Shown one piece after another: positions 8,374-15,559 of a stretch of DNA of 36,340 bases. Where the stretch lies: NCBI GenBank assembly GCA_022844545.1, contig JALHLN010000006.1:1-36340 (forward strand), written 5' to 3'. A model generated the notes under the pieces. It saw only the letters and a list, made by a program, of their open reading frames with translations. It made no database searches and was not told the origin of the DNA. Positions within the stretch are counted from its first letter, which is position 1. Every line of letters begins with the position of its first letter. Made by a program: the position numbers and the translations under genes. Source of the DNA: Burkholderiales bacterium (GTDB lineage Bacteria > Pseudomonadota > Gammaproteobacteria > Burkholderiales > SG8-39).

Positions 8374-9258
8374 ATGAACCCGGCCTGGTCGGTCGTCCTC
8401 TTCACCACCCTCGCCGGCGCGGGGCAGGGCCTGTACCTCGCCCTGTTTGCCGCGCAGGCCGGCGGGCGCCTGCTGCAGGCGGGGATGGCGATCGCGCTGG
8501 CGCTGCTGGGCGCCGGGCTGCTCGCGTCCTTCTTCCACCTCGGCCACCCGGAACGCGCCTGGCGCGCGGCGGCGATGTGGCGCACTTCGTGGCTGTCGCG
8601 CGAGGTGATCGTGCTGCCGGCGTTCATGGCCCTGGTCCTCGCCTACGGCCTCATGCCGGGCATGGCCCTTGGCGCGCTCGGTGCCGTGGCCTGCGTTGCG
8701 CTGTTCGTCTGCACCGGGATGATCTACGCCTGCCTGCCGTTCCTGCAGGAGTGGCGCACGCCGCTCACGATCGTCAACTTCACGCTGCTCGGCTGCGCCT
8801 CGGGGCTCACCGCGGCCGCGGCGCTCGCCGCCTGGCTCGAGCCGGCGCTGGCGCGGCCGTTCGCGCAGGCCGCGCTGGTCGTCGGCGCGCTCGCCTACCT
8901 GGGGCGCATCGCATCGCTCGCGCGCAATGCGCGCCTGCGGCCCAAATCCACGCTCGCCACCGCCATCGGCGTCAAGCACCCGCGGATCCGGCAGATCGCA
9001 CAGGGTGCGATGGGCGGCTCGTTCAACACGCGTGAATTCTTCCACGGCCGGCCGCGGGAAGTGGTGCGCGCCGCGCGCTGGACGCTGCTCGCGCTCGTCT
9101 TCCCCGCGCCCGCGGCCCTGGTCCTCGCCGGCCCGGGCTCGGCGCCGCTGCTGGCGGCCGCGTTCCTGCTGCAGTATGCGGGCCTGCTCGCCGAGCGCTG
9201 GTACTTCTTCGCCGAGGCGAAGCATCCGCAGAACCTCTACTACCAGTCCATCGCCTGA
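8374..9258 (+). CDS. soeC: sulfite dehydrogenase membrane anchor SoeC
   Basis: SoeC is the DmsC-type membrane subunit that hands electrons to quinone. The 294-aa sequence shows about eight hydrophobic spans starting at the N-terminus and the HLGHPERAWRA motif typical of DmsC/SoeC anchors, with SREVIVLP following. It begins three bases after the soeB stop, so soeABC form a single operon. A gene for the SoeABC maturation chaperone is not seen next to it. Confidence 0.9.
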   Translation: MNPAWSVVLFTTLAGAGQGLYLALFAAQAGGRLLQAGMAIALALLGAGLLASFFHLGHPERAWRAAAMWRTSWLSREVIVLPAFMALVLAYGLMPGMALGALGAVACVALFVCTGMIYACLPFLQEWRTPLTIVNFTLLGCASGLTAAAALAAWLEPALARPFAQAALVVGALAYLGRIASLARNARLRPKSTLATAIGVKHPRIRQIAQGAMGGSFNTREFFHGRPREVVRAARWTLLALVFPAPAALVLAGPGSAPLLAAAFLLQYAGLLAERWYFFAEAKHPQNLYYQSIA

Positions 9259-9277
9259 CGAACCTGAGGAGGCCCCG

Positions 9278-9703
9278 ATGTCCAGCAGCCCGAACCCGGT
9301 GGTGATCCATTCCAAGCGAGCCAAGTTCGAGGATGTCGTCGACGACCTCAAGCTGGCGATCGAATCGAAGGGGTTGGTGATCGACTACCAGTCCCACGTC
9401 AACCGCATGCTCGAGCGCACCGGCAAGGACGTGGGCTCGGCGCGCAAGCTCTACGCCGACGCCCAGGCCTTCGTGTTCTGCAGCGCCGTGCTCTCGCGCA
9501 AGACCATGGAGGCGGACCCGGCCAACGCCGCGTTCTGCCCCTACAGCATCATGGTCTACGAGACGGCGCAGGCGCCCGGCACCGTGCACGTGGGCTACCG
9601 CCGGCCGTGGCGGCCGGATGGCTCGGCCGCCTCGAGGGCGGCGCTGCTGGAGGTGGAGAAGCTGCTCGAGGACCTGGCGCGCGAGGCGCTGGGGCTGAAA
9701 TAG
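9278..9703 (+). CDS. DUF302 domain protein
   Basis: The 141-aa product matches the DUF302 fold: a KLAIESKGLVIDYQSHVNRM block, a central AQAFVFCSAVLSRK strand-helix and the FCPYSIMVYE stretch. DUF302 proteins are common around sulfur-oxidation genes but their function is unknown; there is no signal peptide here. A strong GAGGAGG site precedes ATG 9278. It lies 19 bases after soeC and is probably co-transcribed with it. It converges with the FadL-like gene, 6 bases away. Confidence 0.85.
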   Translation: MSSSPNPVVIHSKRAKFEDVVDDLKLAIESKGLVIDYQSHVNRMLERTGKDVGSARKLYADAQAFVFCSAVLSRKTMEADPANAAFCPYSIMVYETAQAPGTVHVGYRRPWRPDGSAASRAALLEVEKLLEDLAREALGLK

Positions 9704-9709
9704 CAGCCG

Positions 9710-10960
9710 CTACATCTTCCAGCCGAACGCGACGCCAAGCGAGTTCTGGTTCATCTGCAGGTTGGCGTTGCCGCCGCCAAAGCCGGCGGGAATCGAGCCC
9801 GCACCGTTGATCTTCTTCTTGAACGCGTGCATGTAGCCGATCGTCAGCTCCCGCGTCGGCGAGAGGCTCCAGGTGCCGCCGAGGGTGAGGTGATCCTCCA
9901 CCACGCCCGGTGCGAGAATGTTGAAGAAGGTCTGGTTGGCGGGAATCGGCTGGCGCAGGGTGACGTAGCCCGCGCGCAGGACAAGGTCCTTCGACCAGGC
10001 ATAGCTCAAGCCCAGCTTGTAAACCGTCGTGTTGCGCCAGCCAAAGCCGCCGCCGCCCGACTGCCCCAGCCGGCACGCCCCGGTGAACAGGCAGTCGGCC
10101 GGATTGCCCACCGCCTGCACCTTGCCGTAGTTGATCTGCTGGATGTCCCCGGCCAGGGTCAGTTTGGGCGTCGCCTGGACCGAGATGCCCAGTCCGTAGT
10201 GCTCCGGAATGTCGAAGTCGCCCTGTTCGGCGAACAGCCCCTTGTACTTGTCGAACTTGCTCATGCGCGTCTTCGTCTGGTAGGTCGCGCCCAGCGTCAC
10301 CGCATTGGTCACCTTCCCGGTCCAGCCGAGCTTGAGGCCCCATCCCGTGGCGTCGTCATCGCCCCGGTTGGTGAGGTTGGCGGCATCCGACGAAATCCCC
10401 GCAAAGCTGTTCAGGCCGTCGGCCGAGAACCGCTGGTAGGCGAAATTGAGCGACAGCCCGAATGAATGGTTCGGGCTTGGCTTCCAGGCGATGGTCGGCG
10501 CGATGAACATCTGGATCAGGTCGACCCCGGCCGGGCTGGTGCCGCCGAAGGCGGTGAAAGGCGACCGGTTGTAGGTCGTGTTCATGCCGCCGTTGCCGTA
10601 CACCACGAGCCCGAGCGCCATGTTCTTTCCGAAGGACCGGCTGATGCCGAATTCCGGGATGAAGTAGTCCTTCGTTCCGTTGCCGTTGTTGCTGCCGTTC
10701 AGGCCGGCACCATTGCCGACGACCTCGCTGCTCCGGTTGGGCTTGAACCAGTCCACCCCGAAGTCGATGCGATTGTCGACGAATCCGAGGCCCGCCGGAT
10801 TCGAGGCCGGCGCCATCGCGTCCTGCGGCAGCGCGATGCCGACGCCGCCCATGCCCTTGGCCTTGAGGCCGTAGCCATGCGAGAAATAGCCGACGGTTGC
10901 ATGCGCCGCCAGCGGCGCCAGGGCCGCGGCGGTCAAGGCTGCAAGCAGTGTTCTTTTCAT
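9710..10960 (-). CDS. FadL/TodX-family outer membrane channel
   Basis: The protein is a beta-barrel of the OMPP1/FadL/TodX family, which takes hydrophobic molecules across the outer membrane. A signal peptide (about residues 1-21, cut after AAHA) is followed by the family N-terminus with GYGLKAKGMGGVGIALPQD and SNPAGLGF, then alternating beta strands; it ends with VAFGWKM, typical of a barrel. Length 416 aa fits. ATG 10960 follows an AGGGGGAA site. It is next to dsrE2 on the same strand, 29 bases downstream of it. In a sulfur oxidiser a role in uptake of elemental sulfur or other hydrophobic sulfur compounds is conceivable, but the substrate is unknown. Confidence 0.88.
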   Translation of the reverse strand: MKRTLLAALTAAALAPLAAHATVGYFSHGYGLKAKGMGGVGIALPQDAMAPASNPAGLGFVDNRIDFGVDWFKPNRSSEVVGNGAGLNGSNNGNGTKDYFIPEFGISRSFGKNMALGLVVYGNGGMNTTYNRSPFTAFGGTSPAGVDLIQMFIAPTIAWKPSPNHSFGLSLNFAYQRFSADGLNSFAGISSDAANLTNRGDDDATGWGLKLGWTGKVTNAVTLGATYQTKTRMSKFDKYKGLFAEQGDFDIPEHYGLGISVQATPKLTLAGDIQQINYGKVQAVGNPADCLFTGACRLGQSGGGGFGWRNTTVYKLGLSYAWSKDLVLRAGYVTLRQPIPANQTFFNILAPGVVEDHLTLGGTWSLSPTRELTIGYMHAFKKKINGAGSIPAGFGGGNANLQMNQNSLGVAFGWKM

Positions 10961-10989
10961 GATTCCCCCTCCCTCGTTTGTCGAACCCG

Positions 10990-11586
10990 CTAGATGAACA
11001 GGCTGACGTCGGCGTCCTTGGCGATGCCGAGGAACGACGCCGCGCCGACATAGTCCTTCACCGCCGGGATGAAATCGTCCCGCCCGAACCCGAACAGGTC
11101 CACCGTCATCTGGCAGCCGATCAGCTCGACGCCACCCTCGACGCAGGCTTCGCGCAGTTCCGCCACCCCGGCGACGCCCTTGTTGCTGATCGTCTGCTTC
11201 ATCAGCGCGGTCGCCATGGTCTCGAAGCCGGGCACGACCGCCTGCACCGCGTTCGGGATGTTCCAGTTGATGTCCTTGAACCAGTCCGGGCCGAAGGGCA
11301 TCTTCATCGGCATGCCCGGGTTGCCCAGCGGGCTCACCTTGAGCTCGCCAAGGTCCTTGCGCAGCAGGCCGAGGCCGTAGAAGGTGAAGAACATGGACAC
11401 CTTCCAGCCCAGGGCCGCGGCGGTGGAGGCGAGGATGAACGGCGGATAGGCCCAGTCGAGCGTGCCCTTGGTCGCGATGATCGCCATCGCGGGGGTCCGC
11501 TTCTCGCGCAACTGGGCCAGCTTCGCCGGCAGCAGCGCGTCCAGGCGTTCGTTGATCAGGCGATCCAGATCGGACGCGTCGGACAT
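10990..11586 (-). CDS. dsrE2: DsrE2-family sulfur-relay protein
   Basis: DsrE2 proteins bind persulfide sulfur and work with TusA and rhodanese to deliver it in sulfur oxidisers. The 198-aa product has a DsrE-like fold start (PAMAIIATKG), a hydrophobic stretch (about residues 47-72, WAYPPFILAS onward) fitting membrane association, and two cysteines near the C-terminus, Cys148 and Cys158, the second in the family motif GCQMTVDLFG. A clear AAGGAGT site precedes ATG 11586. It is divergent from the CsoR-like regulator gene, 149 bases apart, and close to tusA. The usual rhodanese partner is not present here. Confidence 0.9.
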   Translation of the reverse strand: MSDASDLDRLINERLDALLPAKLAQLREKRTPAMAIIATKGTLDWAYPPFILASTAAALGWKVSMFFTFYGLGLLRKDLGELKVSPLGNPGMPMKMPFGPDWFKDINWNIPNAVQAVVPGFETMATALMKQTISNKGVAGVAELREACVEGGVELIGCQMTVDLFGFGRDDFIPAVKDYVGAASFLGIAKDADVSLFI

Positions 11587-11735
11587 GGTTGACTCCTTGA
11601 CGAGTGAGGACGCTAATACTGCGCGGGAGTATGCGCCAAATGTTTCCTCTGATGGAGGCATGCGGTTTGCCTTATGCGGCACCGCATCATGGGAGAAGCT
11701 GGCCCCTGCATACTCTACGGTGTATATTCCACGCT
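11587..11735. promoter_or_regulatory. dsrE2 / csoR-like divergent control region with two dyads
   Basis: This is the gap between two divergent genes. It holds two AT-richer inverted repeats in an otherwise GC-rich sequence: ATACT-N7-AGTAT at 11616-11632 (in the dsrE2 leader) and ATAC-N8-GTAT at 11710-11725 just before the regulator. CsoR-family repressors bind dyads of this general shape, so both are candidate operators. A TATATT hexamer at 11723-11728 lies only 7 bases before the regulator ATG, which would give a leaderless transcript; no matching -35 was found. Confidence 0.5.
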
Positions 11736-12011
11736 ATGGGCGATCCCAAGATGCACGACGCGGCCGCGAAGAAGGCGATGGACGCGCGGCTGGCGCGCAT
11801 CGAAGGCCAGGTGCGCGCGGTGCGGCGCATGATCTCGGAGGACGAGCCCTGCGAGGACATTGCCCAGCAACTCGCCGCGGCGCGCAAGGCGCTCGACCGC
11901 GCATTCTACGAGATGGTGTCCTGCATGATCCGGCAGGAGCCGCCGCCGGGGAACCAGGAGCGCGCCGAGCGCGCCGGACAGGTCGCGCAACTGCTGGCGC
12001 GCTTCGGCTAG
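11736..12011 (+). CDS. CsoR/FrmR/CstR-family repressor
   Basis: The 91-aa all-helical protein belongs to the DUF156 family of metal- or thiol-sensing repressors: ARLARIEGQVRAVRRMI is the family signature, followed by CEDIAQQLAAARKAL. Copper-sensing CsoR uses Cys, His and Cys. Here there is Cys39 and a second cysteine at Cys63, 24 residues on, with Met at the usual His position, so copper binding as in CsoR is unlikely. A persulfide- or thiol-responsive role like CstR is more plausible given tusA and dsrE2 on either side. No ribosome site precedes ATG 11736, so translation may be leaderless or start at ATG 11751. Confidence 0.85.
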   Translation: MGDPKMHDAAAKKAMDARLARIEGQVRAVRRMISEDEPCEDIAQQLAAARKALDRAFYEMVSCMIRQEPPPGNQERAERAGQVAQLLARFG

Positions 12012-12049
12012 CGATAATCCTCAACTGCAACAGATGAATGGACGCTGAC

Positions 12050-12277
12050 ATGAACTTCGACAAGGAAGTAGACGCCCGTGGCCTGAACTGCCCGCTGCCG
12101 ATCCTGCGCGCCAAGAAGGCGCTCAACGACATGGCCTCCGGGCAGGTGCTCAAGATCCTCGCCACCGACCCCGGCTCGGTGAAGGACTTCCAGGCTTTCG
12201 CCAAGCAGACCGGCAACGACCTGCTGTCGCAGGCCGAGGCCGAAAAGGAGTTCACTTTTTTCCTCAAGCGCAAGTAG
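12050..12277 (+). CDS. tusA: TusA-family sulfur carrier
   Basis: TusA is a small cytoplasmic persulfide carrier. The protein has the family motif RGLNCPLPILRAKKAL with the active cysteine at residue 14, and the usual beta-alpha-beta-alpha-beta-beta layout over 75 aa. ATG 12050 is preferred, with GGAC a suitable distance upstream; an ATG at 12038 would add four residues and lacks a ribosome site. It follows the CsoR-like gene by 38 bases and is likely co-transcribed with it. Together with dsrE2 it forms the cytosolic sulfur-delivery set feeding DsrEFH and DsrC. Confidence 0.95.
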   Translation: MNFDKEVDARGLNCPLPILRAKKALNDMASGQVLKILATDPGSVKDFQAFAKQTGNDLLSQAEAEKEFTFFLKRK

Positions 12278-12278
12278 C

Positions 12279-12301
12279 CGCCTGCGCCGGGCGCCCAGGC
12301 G
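12279..12301. terminator. hairpin between convergent tusA and tandem-TusA genes
   Basis: An inverted repeat with arms CGCCTG and CAGGCG begins two bases after the tusA stop; after one mismatch the stem gains two more GC pairs. It lies in the 44-base gap between two convergent genes and could end transcription from both sides. There is no T-run, so it is at best a weak intrinsic terminator. Confidence 0.4.
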
Positions 12302-12321
12302 ACGCCGCCGAAACCCCGCGC

Positions 12322-12819
12322 TCAGCGCTTGCGGATGTGGAAAACGAACTCGCCGGGCGCGCTCTCCCGCGCGTCGGCCAGTTCCAGGTTGGTTGCCTTC
12401 GTCCAGCTGCGCACATCGGCCCGGATGCCGGGGCAGTCGCTGACGAGCCGCAGCACCTCGCCTTCGCGCATCCGGTTGAGGAGCTTCTTCGCCTCGATGA
12501 CCGGACCGGGACAGGTCGTGCCACGGACGTCAAGGACGGCGTTGGGGGAGATCCGCTGCTCCTTGCCCTTGCGGATGTAGTACGCCGTGCCGCGACGCGG
12601 GCGCTTCTCGGTTTTCAGGATCTCGACGTCGGCGTACCGGGGCCAGGAGGCCAGGTCGTCCTTGCTCGCGGGGCAATCGGAGATCAGCAGCAGGACCTCG
12701 CCTGGCAGCAGTTCGTCGAGCACCCGTTTCGCGCCCAGCAGCGGTCCGGGGCAGGCGGCGCCCTTCATGTCGAGCGTGACGTGAGGCTTGGGGCGGGCTG
12801 GGCGGGTCGTCTTGGCCAT
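12322..12819 (-). CDS. tandem TusA-domain protein (two fused TusA units)
   Basis: The 165-aa protein consists of two TusA-like units. Unit one has KGAACPGPLLGAKRVLDEL (Cys23) and unit two RGTTCPGPVIEAKKLLNRM (Cys103); each is followed about 26 residues later by a second cysteine in SDCP (Cys49, Cys129) and a TYYI- or FVFHI-like last strand. The motif is CPGP rather than the CPLP of the neighbouring TusA. A sulfur-transfer role is inferred from the fold and the neighbours. ATG 12819 opens the protein about 14 residues before unit one; no strong ribosome site is seen. The gene converges on tusA and is divergent from the gene at 12883. Confidence 0.87.
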   Translation of the reverse strand: MAKTTRPARPKPHVTLDMKGAACPGPLLGAKRVLDELLPGEVLLLISDCPASKDDLASWPRYADVEILKTEKRPRRGTAYYIRKGKEQRISPNAVLDVRGTTCPGPVIEAKKLLNRMREGEVLRLVSDCPGIRADVRSWTKATNLELADARESAPGEFVFHIRKR

Positions 12820-12843
12820 GCTGGCGAGCGCATCAAAGCGTCG

Positions 12844-12862
12844 ATACGTTAAAAGTATATAC
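12844..12862. promoter_or_regulatory. AT-rich dyad between divergent genes
   Basis: In the 63-base gap between the tandem-TusA gene and the next gene, ATAC-N7-GTAT (12844-12858) overlaps an eight-base palindrome GTATATAC (12855-12862). The minus-strand reading contains TATACT, a good -10 for the tandem-TusA gene. The half-sites match those in the dsrE2/csoR-like control region, so the same repressor may bind both, though the spacing differs (7, 8 and 9 bases between ATAC and GTAT). Confidence 0.4.
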
Positions 12863-12882
12863 CCCGCCGTCAACCCCACGCC

Positions 12883-13917
12883 ATGATGCGCCTTCTTCCC
12901 CAACTCACGAGCGTGGTGCAGCGCAACTGCGACATTTCCGATGCGCGCCACGCGGGCGACTACGGCTTGTGCACCTTCCTGCTGAAGATGCGGGAATACT
13001 ACCGGTGGGAGAACGAACTGCCGTTCGCCCACGCTTTGCCCAGGGACGAACTGGGCGACTGGCTGAAGGCGCGGGAGCAGTCCTGGGGCGGCATCGAGGG
13101 TGATGCGTTCGCGCCGCTGCCGCTTGCGCAAGGCGAACTCGACCCTTTCGAGGCCGAGGCCGCCAACCGCGAACTGCTGCCGCAGGGCTGCGTTTACGGC
13201 GCCGGTTACGGGCGCCAGCACAAGCCGGTGTTCTTCCTTGGAAGGCTGTTGCGCGTCGAGGAGCGTGCCGGCTTCACGATCCGGATTTCCTCCTGCGAAT
13301 ATGCGCGCGAGCTCGCCGCGCCGCCGGCACTGCTGCAGGGCCGCACCATTTACGTGCGCCAGGAGTCGGTGCGCCGCTACCTGTGGGAGAAGGTCGAGGA
13401 GTGGCAGTGGCGCAGGCAGGACGGGGCCATGGAGCGCGCGCTGGCGAGCTACGGCTTCGGCGCCGATCCGGAAACGGCGCTGCGGCGCATGGCGGACAAC
13501 GAGATGGAGACCATGATCCTGCACGAGCTCGGCGAGGCGATGGCGGGCGAGTTGCTCGGCATGGAGTGGGCTGAAATGGCGCTCGCCGCGGCGCGCACGC
13601 CCGGCGAGCCGGTCGTGCGCGCGCTGCGCGACCTCCTCGCCGACTGCCTTTCGACCTTGCCGGTGCTGCTCGAGCGGGCGAACCTGCCGGCGCTGCATTT
13701 CTACTTCGCCACCTTCGACGCCCCCCGCCGCCAGCTGTTTCCCCAGGCGCTGGAGGCCTACGAGGACTTCGTCCGTTCGGGCGTTCCGGACCGGCTGGGC
13801 GAGCTGGGGCGCGAAGGCGGGGAGCGCTGGCTGGCCTGCGCGCGCGGACTGCTCGCGCTCAGCCCGGCTGCGCGGGAGGGGGCGATGGCGGCGCTTCTGG
13901 CACCGTCTGCTCGATGA
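12883..13917 (+). CDS. conserved hypothetical protein, possibly Sfum_1244 family
   Basis: The 344-aa protein opens with a highly ordered block, VVQRNCDISDARHAGDYGLC followed by TFLLKMREYYRWE, which I associate from memory with proteins named Sfum_1244 family; no function is known to me. No signal peptide or membrane segments are seen. The middle is acidic and helical, with METMILHELGEA as a possible metal-type HExxx stretch, though it is not a standard protease motif. ATGATG at 12883 offers two adjacent starts. Its last 59 bases overlap the convergent gene on the other strand. It shares the AT-rich control region with the tandem-TusA gene, hinting at common regulation. Confidence 0.7.
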   Translation: MMRLLPQLTSVVQRNCDISDARHAGDYGLCTFLLKMREYYRWENELPFAHALPRDELGDWLKAREQSWGGIEGDAFAPLPLAQGELDPFEAEAANRELLPQGCVYGAGYGRQHKPVFFLGRLLRVEERAGFTIRISSCEYARELAAPPALLQGRTIYVRQESVRRYLWEKVEEWQWRRQDGAMERALASYGFGADPETALRRMADNEMETMILHELGEAMAGELLGMEWAEMALAAARTPGEPVVRALRDLLADCLSTLPVLLERANLPALHFYFATFDAPRRQLFPQALEAYEDFVRSGVPDRLGELGREGGERWLACARGLLALSPAAREGAMAALLAPSAR

Positions 13918-14467
13918 GCCTGCGCACTAGGAGCACCATCTCCGGCGCCTCGATGTCCATCATCTGCTCCACGACCCACTTGTTGTCGCCTGCCGCCATG
14001 GCGTCGGACACCCGGGTGGCGAAACTGCGCAGGCAGGCATAGTCGGGGTCGGCGCCGATGAAGGTGAATCCGGCGTATTCCGCGAAGCGGGCATTGAGCA
14101 GGTCGATGAAGGCCTTGCGGTACTCGCCGGGGCCGGCGAGGTCGCGCTGGTTGTTCTCCATCGTCGCCGCCAGGTGCCGGACCACTTCGCCGATGAGCGC
14201 GGCGCGGTCCGGCTCGCCGAGCCTGCCGTACACCGCGCGGTCCGCGAGCTGGACCATAAAGGCGATAAACTCGGCGAGCACGTCGGTCACCAGCCGGTCC
14301 GAGCCGAAGCGGAAGCCTTCCTTTTCCATGTGCTTGAAGATCTCGACCGCGATCTTCCAGACGTTCGCGCCGATCACGCCTGCCCGATCGGCCAGGCTGC
14401 GCGCGCCTTTCTTCCGCCAGCGGGTCTTGACGAGCGCGATCGCGGGGCGGGTGCTGATGATGGCCAT
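13859..14467 (-). CDS. conserved hypothetical protein (202 aa)
   Basis: An all-alpha protein without cysteine clusters or membrane spans; it begins MAIISTRPAIALVKTRWRKK and ends with a Pro-rich tail (PPSPPPAQPG) that lies in the overlap with the convergent gene at 12883-13917. The central part (FGSDRLVTDVLAEFIAFMVQ) looks like packed helices with an aromatic core. I do not recognise it. The ATG at 14467 is divergent from the Sel1 gene, 51 bases away. The protein could be real or begin slightly later; codon use matches its neighbours. Confidence 0.6.
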   Translation of the reverse strand: MAIISTRPAIALVKTRWRKKGARSLADRAGVIGANVWKIAVEIFKHMEKEGFRFGSDRLVTDVLAEFIAFMVQLADRAVYGRLGEPDRAALIGEVVRHLAATMENNQRDLAGPGEYRKAFIDLLNARFAEYAGFTFIGADPDYACLRSFATRVSDAMAAGDNKWVVEQMMDIEAPEMVLLVRRLIEQTVPEAPPSPPPAQPG

Positions 14468-14518
14468 GGTTGCCGGTCGGTGAAGGTGAGCGCGGGATGA
14501 TAAACGGGAGAGCGGGAC

Positions 14519-14968
14519 ATGTCAGGACTGGATATGGAACTGGCGAGCGGCATCGCCGCCTTCGAGGCGAAGGAATTCGCGCGCGCGATGCAGTTGCTGG
14601 AGCCGCTGGCCGAGCGCGGCGATGCGCAGGCGCAATACCGCGCCGCGATCATGGCCCAGGTGGGCCTGGGAATGGTGAAGAACTGCGCGCGCGCGGTGAA
14701 ATGGATGCGCGCCGCCGCCGAGCAGGGTCACGCGCCCGCGCAGCACGGCCTCGGCTTCATGTACTTCCAGGGCGAATGCACCAAGGCCGACGCGGCGGAA
14801 GCGGCGCGCTGGTTCCGGCTGGCCGCCGACCAGGGCCTGGCGGGATCGCAGGCGATGCTCGCCATGATGTACGACAAGGGCGTGGGCGTGGCGCAGGACC
14901 GCGCCGAGGCCGCGCGATGGCGCGCGCTTTCCGGGACAGACCCGGACGCGGCGCCGGCTACTTCCTGA
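14519..14968 (+). CDS. Sel1-repeat protein
   Basis: The 149-aa protein is a short Sel1/TPR-like solenoid: repeats such as GDAQAQYRAAIMAQVGLGM, GHAPAQHGLGFMYFQGE and GLAGSQAMLAMMYDKGVGV are spaced about 36 residues apart with the usual A-x-x-x-L-G-x-M-Y pattern. No signal peptide is visible, so it probably acts in the cytoplasm in protein-protein contacts. ATG 14519 follows a GAGAGCGGGAC region. Its stop overlaps the convergent small gene by 11 bases. Confidence 0.8.
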   Translation: MSGLDMELASGIAAFEAKEFARAMQLLEPLAERGDAQAQYRAAIMAQVGLGMVKNCARAVKWMRAAAEQGHAPAQHGLGFMYFQGECTKADAAEAARWFRLAADQGLAGSQAMLAMMYDKGVGVAQDRAEAARWRALSGTDPDAAPATS

Positions 14969-15155
14969 TCCAGCCTTCGAAGCCGCCGGTGTTCTTCTCC
15001 CTGCCGTGGGCGTAGCCGGCCTCGTAGGCTTCGTTCACGCGCTGCGCTTCCCGCTTCGGGTTGCGCAGGAAGCCCGACGCCCAGCCGTTCACGTACTCGG
15101 GGTCGACGTTCTGCTTCTGCATGCGGTCGACGGCTTCATAGTAGACGCTGCTCAT
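14958..15155 (-). CDS. small hypothetical protein (65 aa)
   Basis: A 65-aa polar protein rich in Tyr, Asn and Gly (YVNGWASGFLRNPKREAQ, AYEAGYAHGREKN). The pattern resembles small ribosome- or nucleic-acid-associated proteins, but I recognise no family. A start at ATG 15155 with AGGAGC upstream is good. It converges with the Sel1 gene (11-base overlap) and is divergent from the gene at 15188. Confidence 0.6.
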   Translation of the reverse strand: MSSVYYEAVDRMQKQNVDPEYVNGWASGFLRNPKREAQRVNEAYEAGYAHGREKNTGGFEGWIRK

Positions 15156-15187
15156 GGCTCATGCTCCTGTAGACACCGATCTGGGCG

Positions 15188-15556
15188 ATGGTAAAGAATG
15201 GCCGCGGAGATTTCAAAGGGTTGCGACGAAACGTGCGCTTCAAGGTCGTCATCGGCGAGCAGATGTATGCCATCGAGGTGCCGGAGGACCTTCTGCGCGA
15301 CTCGGCGGAGTTCCACGCCAGGCTGGACCGCGACATGGACCGGGGCTGGCGGATGGGCCGCGAGTTCGTGGCGCGGCCGGACCGGTTGCAGCGCTGTCAG
15401 ATTGTCGCCGACAAGCTGCTCACCAGCATCACGCAGGGCAACCAGGCCAGCGCCATGCTGATGGCCGCCTACATCGCGTTGCGCATGCCCGGCGCGGTCG
15501 GCGTGGACATCGATGACGCCGGCGAAATGCAGAACACCGAACTGCTCTACGCCTAG
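15188..15556 (+). CDS. conserved hypothetical protein (122 aa), first gene of hydroxylase operon
   Basis: The product has a short basic N-terminus, a strand-rich segment (NVRFKVVIGEQMYAIEVPED) and helices (ADKLLTSITQGNQASAMLMA). I do not recognise it. The start is uncertain: ATG 15188 lacks a clear ribosome site, and a later start near the FKVVIGEQ strand is possible. It ends three bases before the first hydroxylase gene, and the four genes after it follow at gaps of 13 bases or less, so it probably heads a five-gene operon (15188-17443). Confidence 0.6.
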   Translation: MVKNGRGDFKGLRRNVRFKVVIGEQMYAIEVPEDLLRDSAEFHARLDRDMDRGWRMGREFVARPDRLQRCQIVADKLLTSITQGNQASAMLMAAYIALRMPGAVGVDIDDAGEMQNTELLYA

Positions 15557-15559
15557 GCC

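Noticed and set aside
13541-13570. Zinc protease motif in the gene at 12883-13917
   Set aside because: The HELGEA string near residue 210 lacks a matching His and downstream ligand of known HExxH families.
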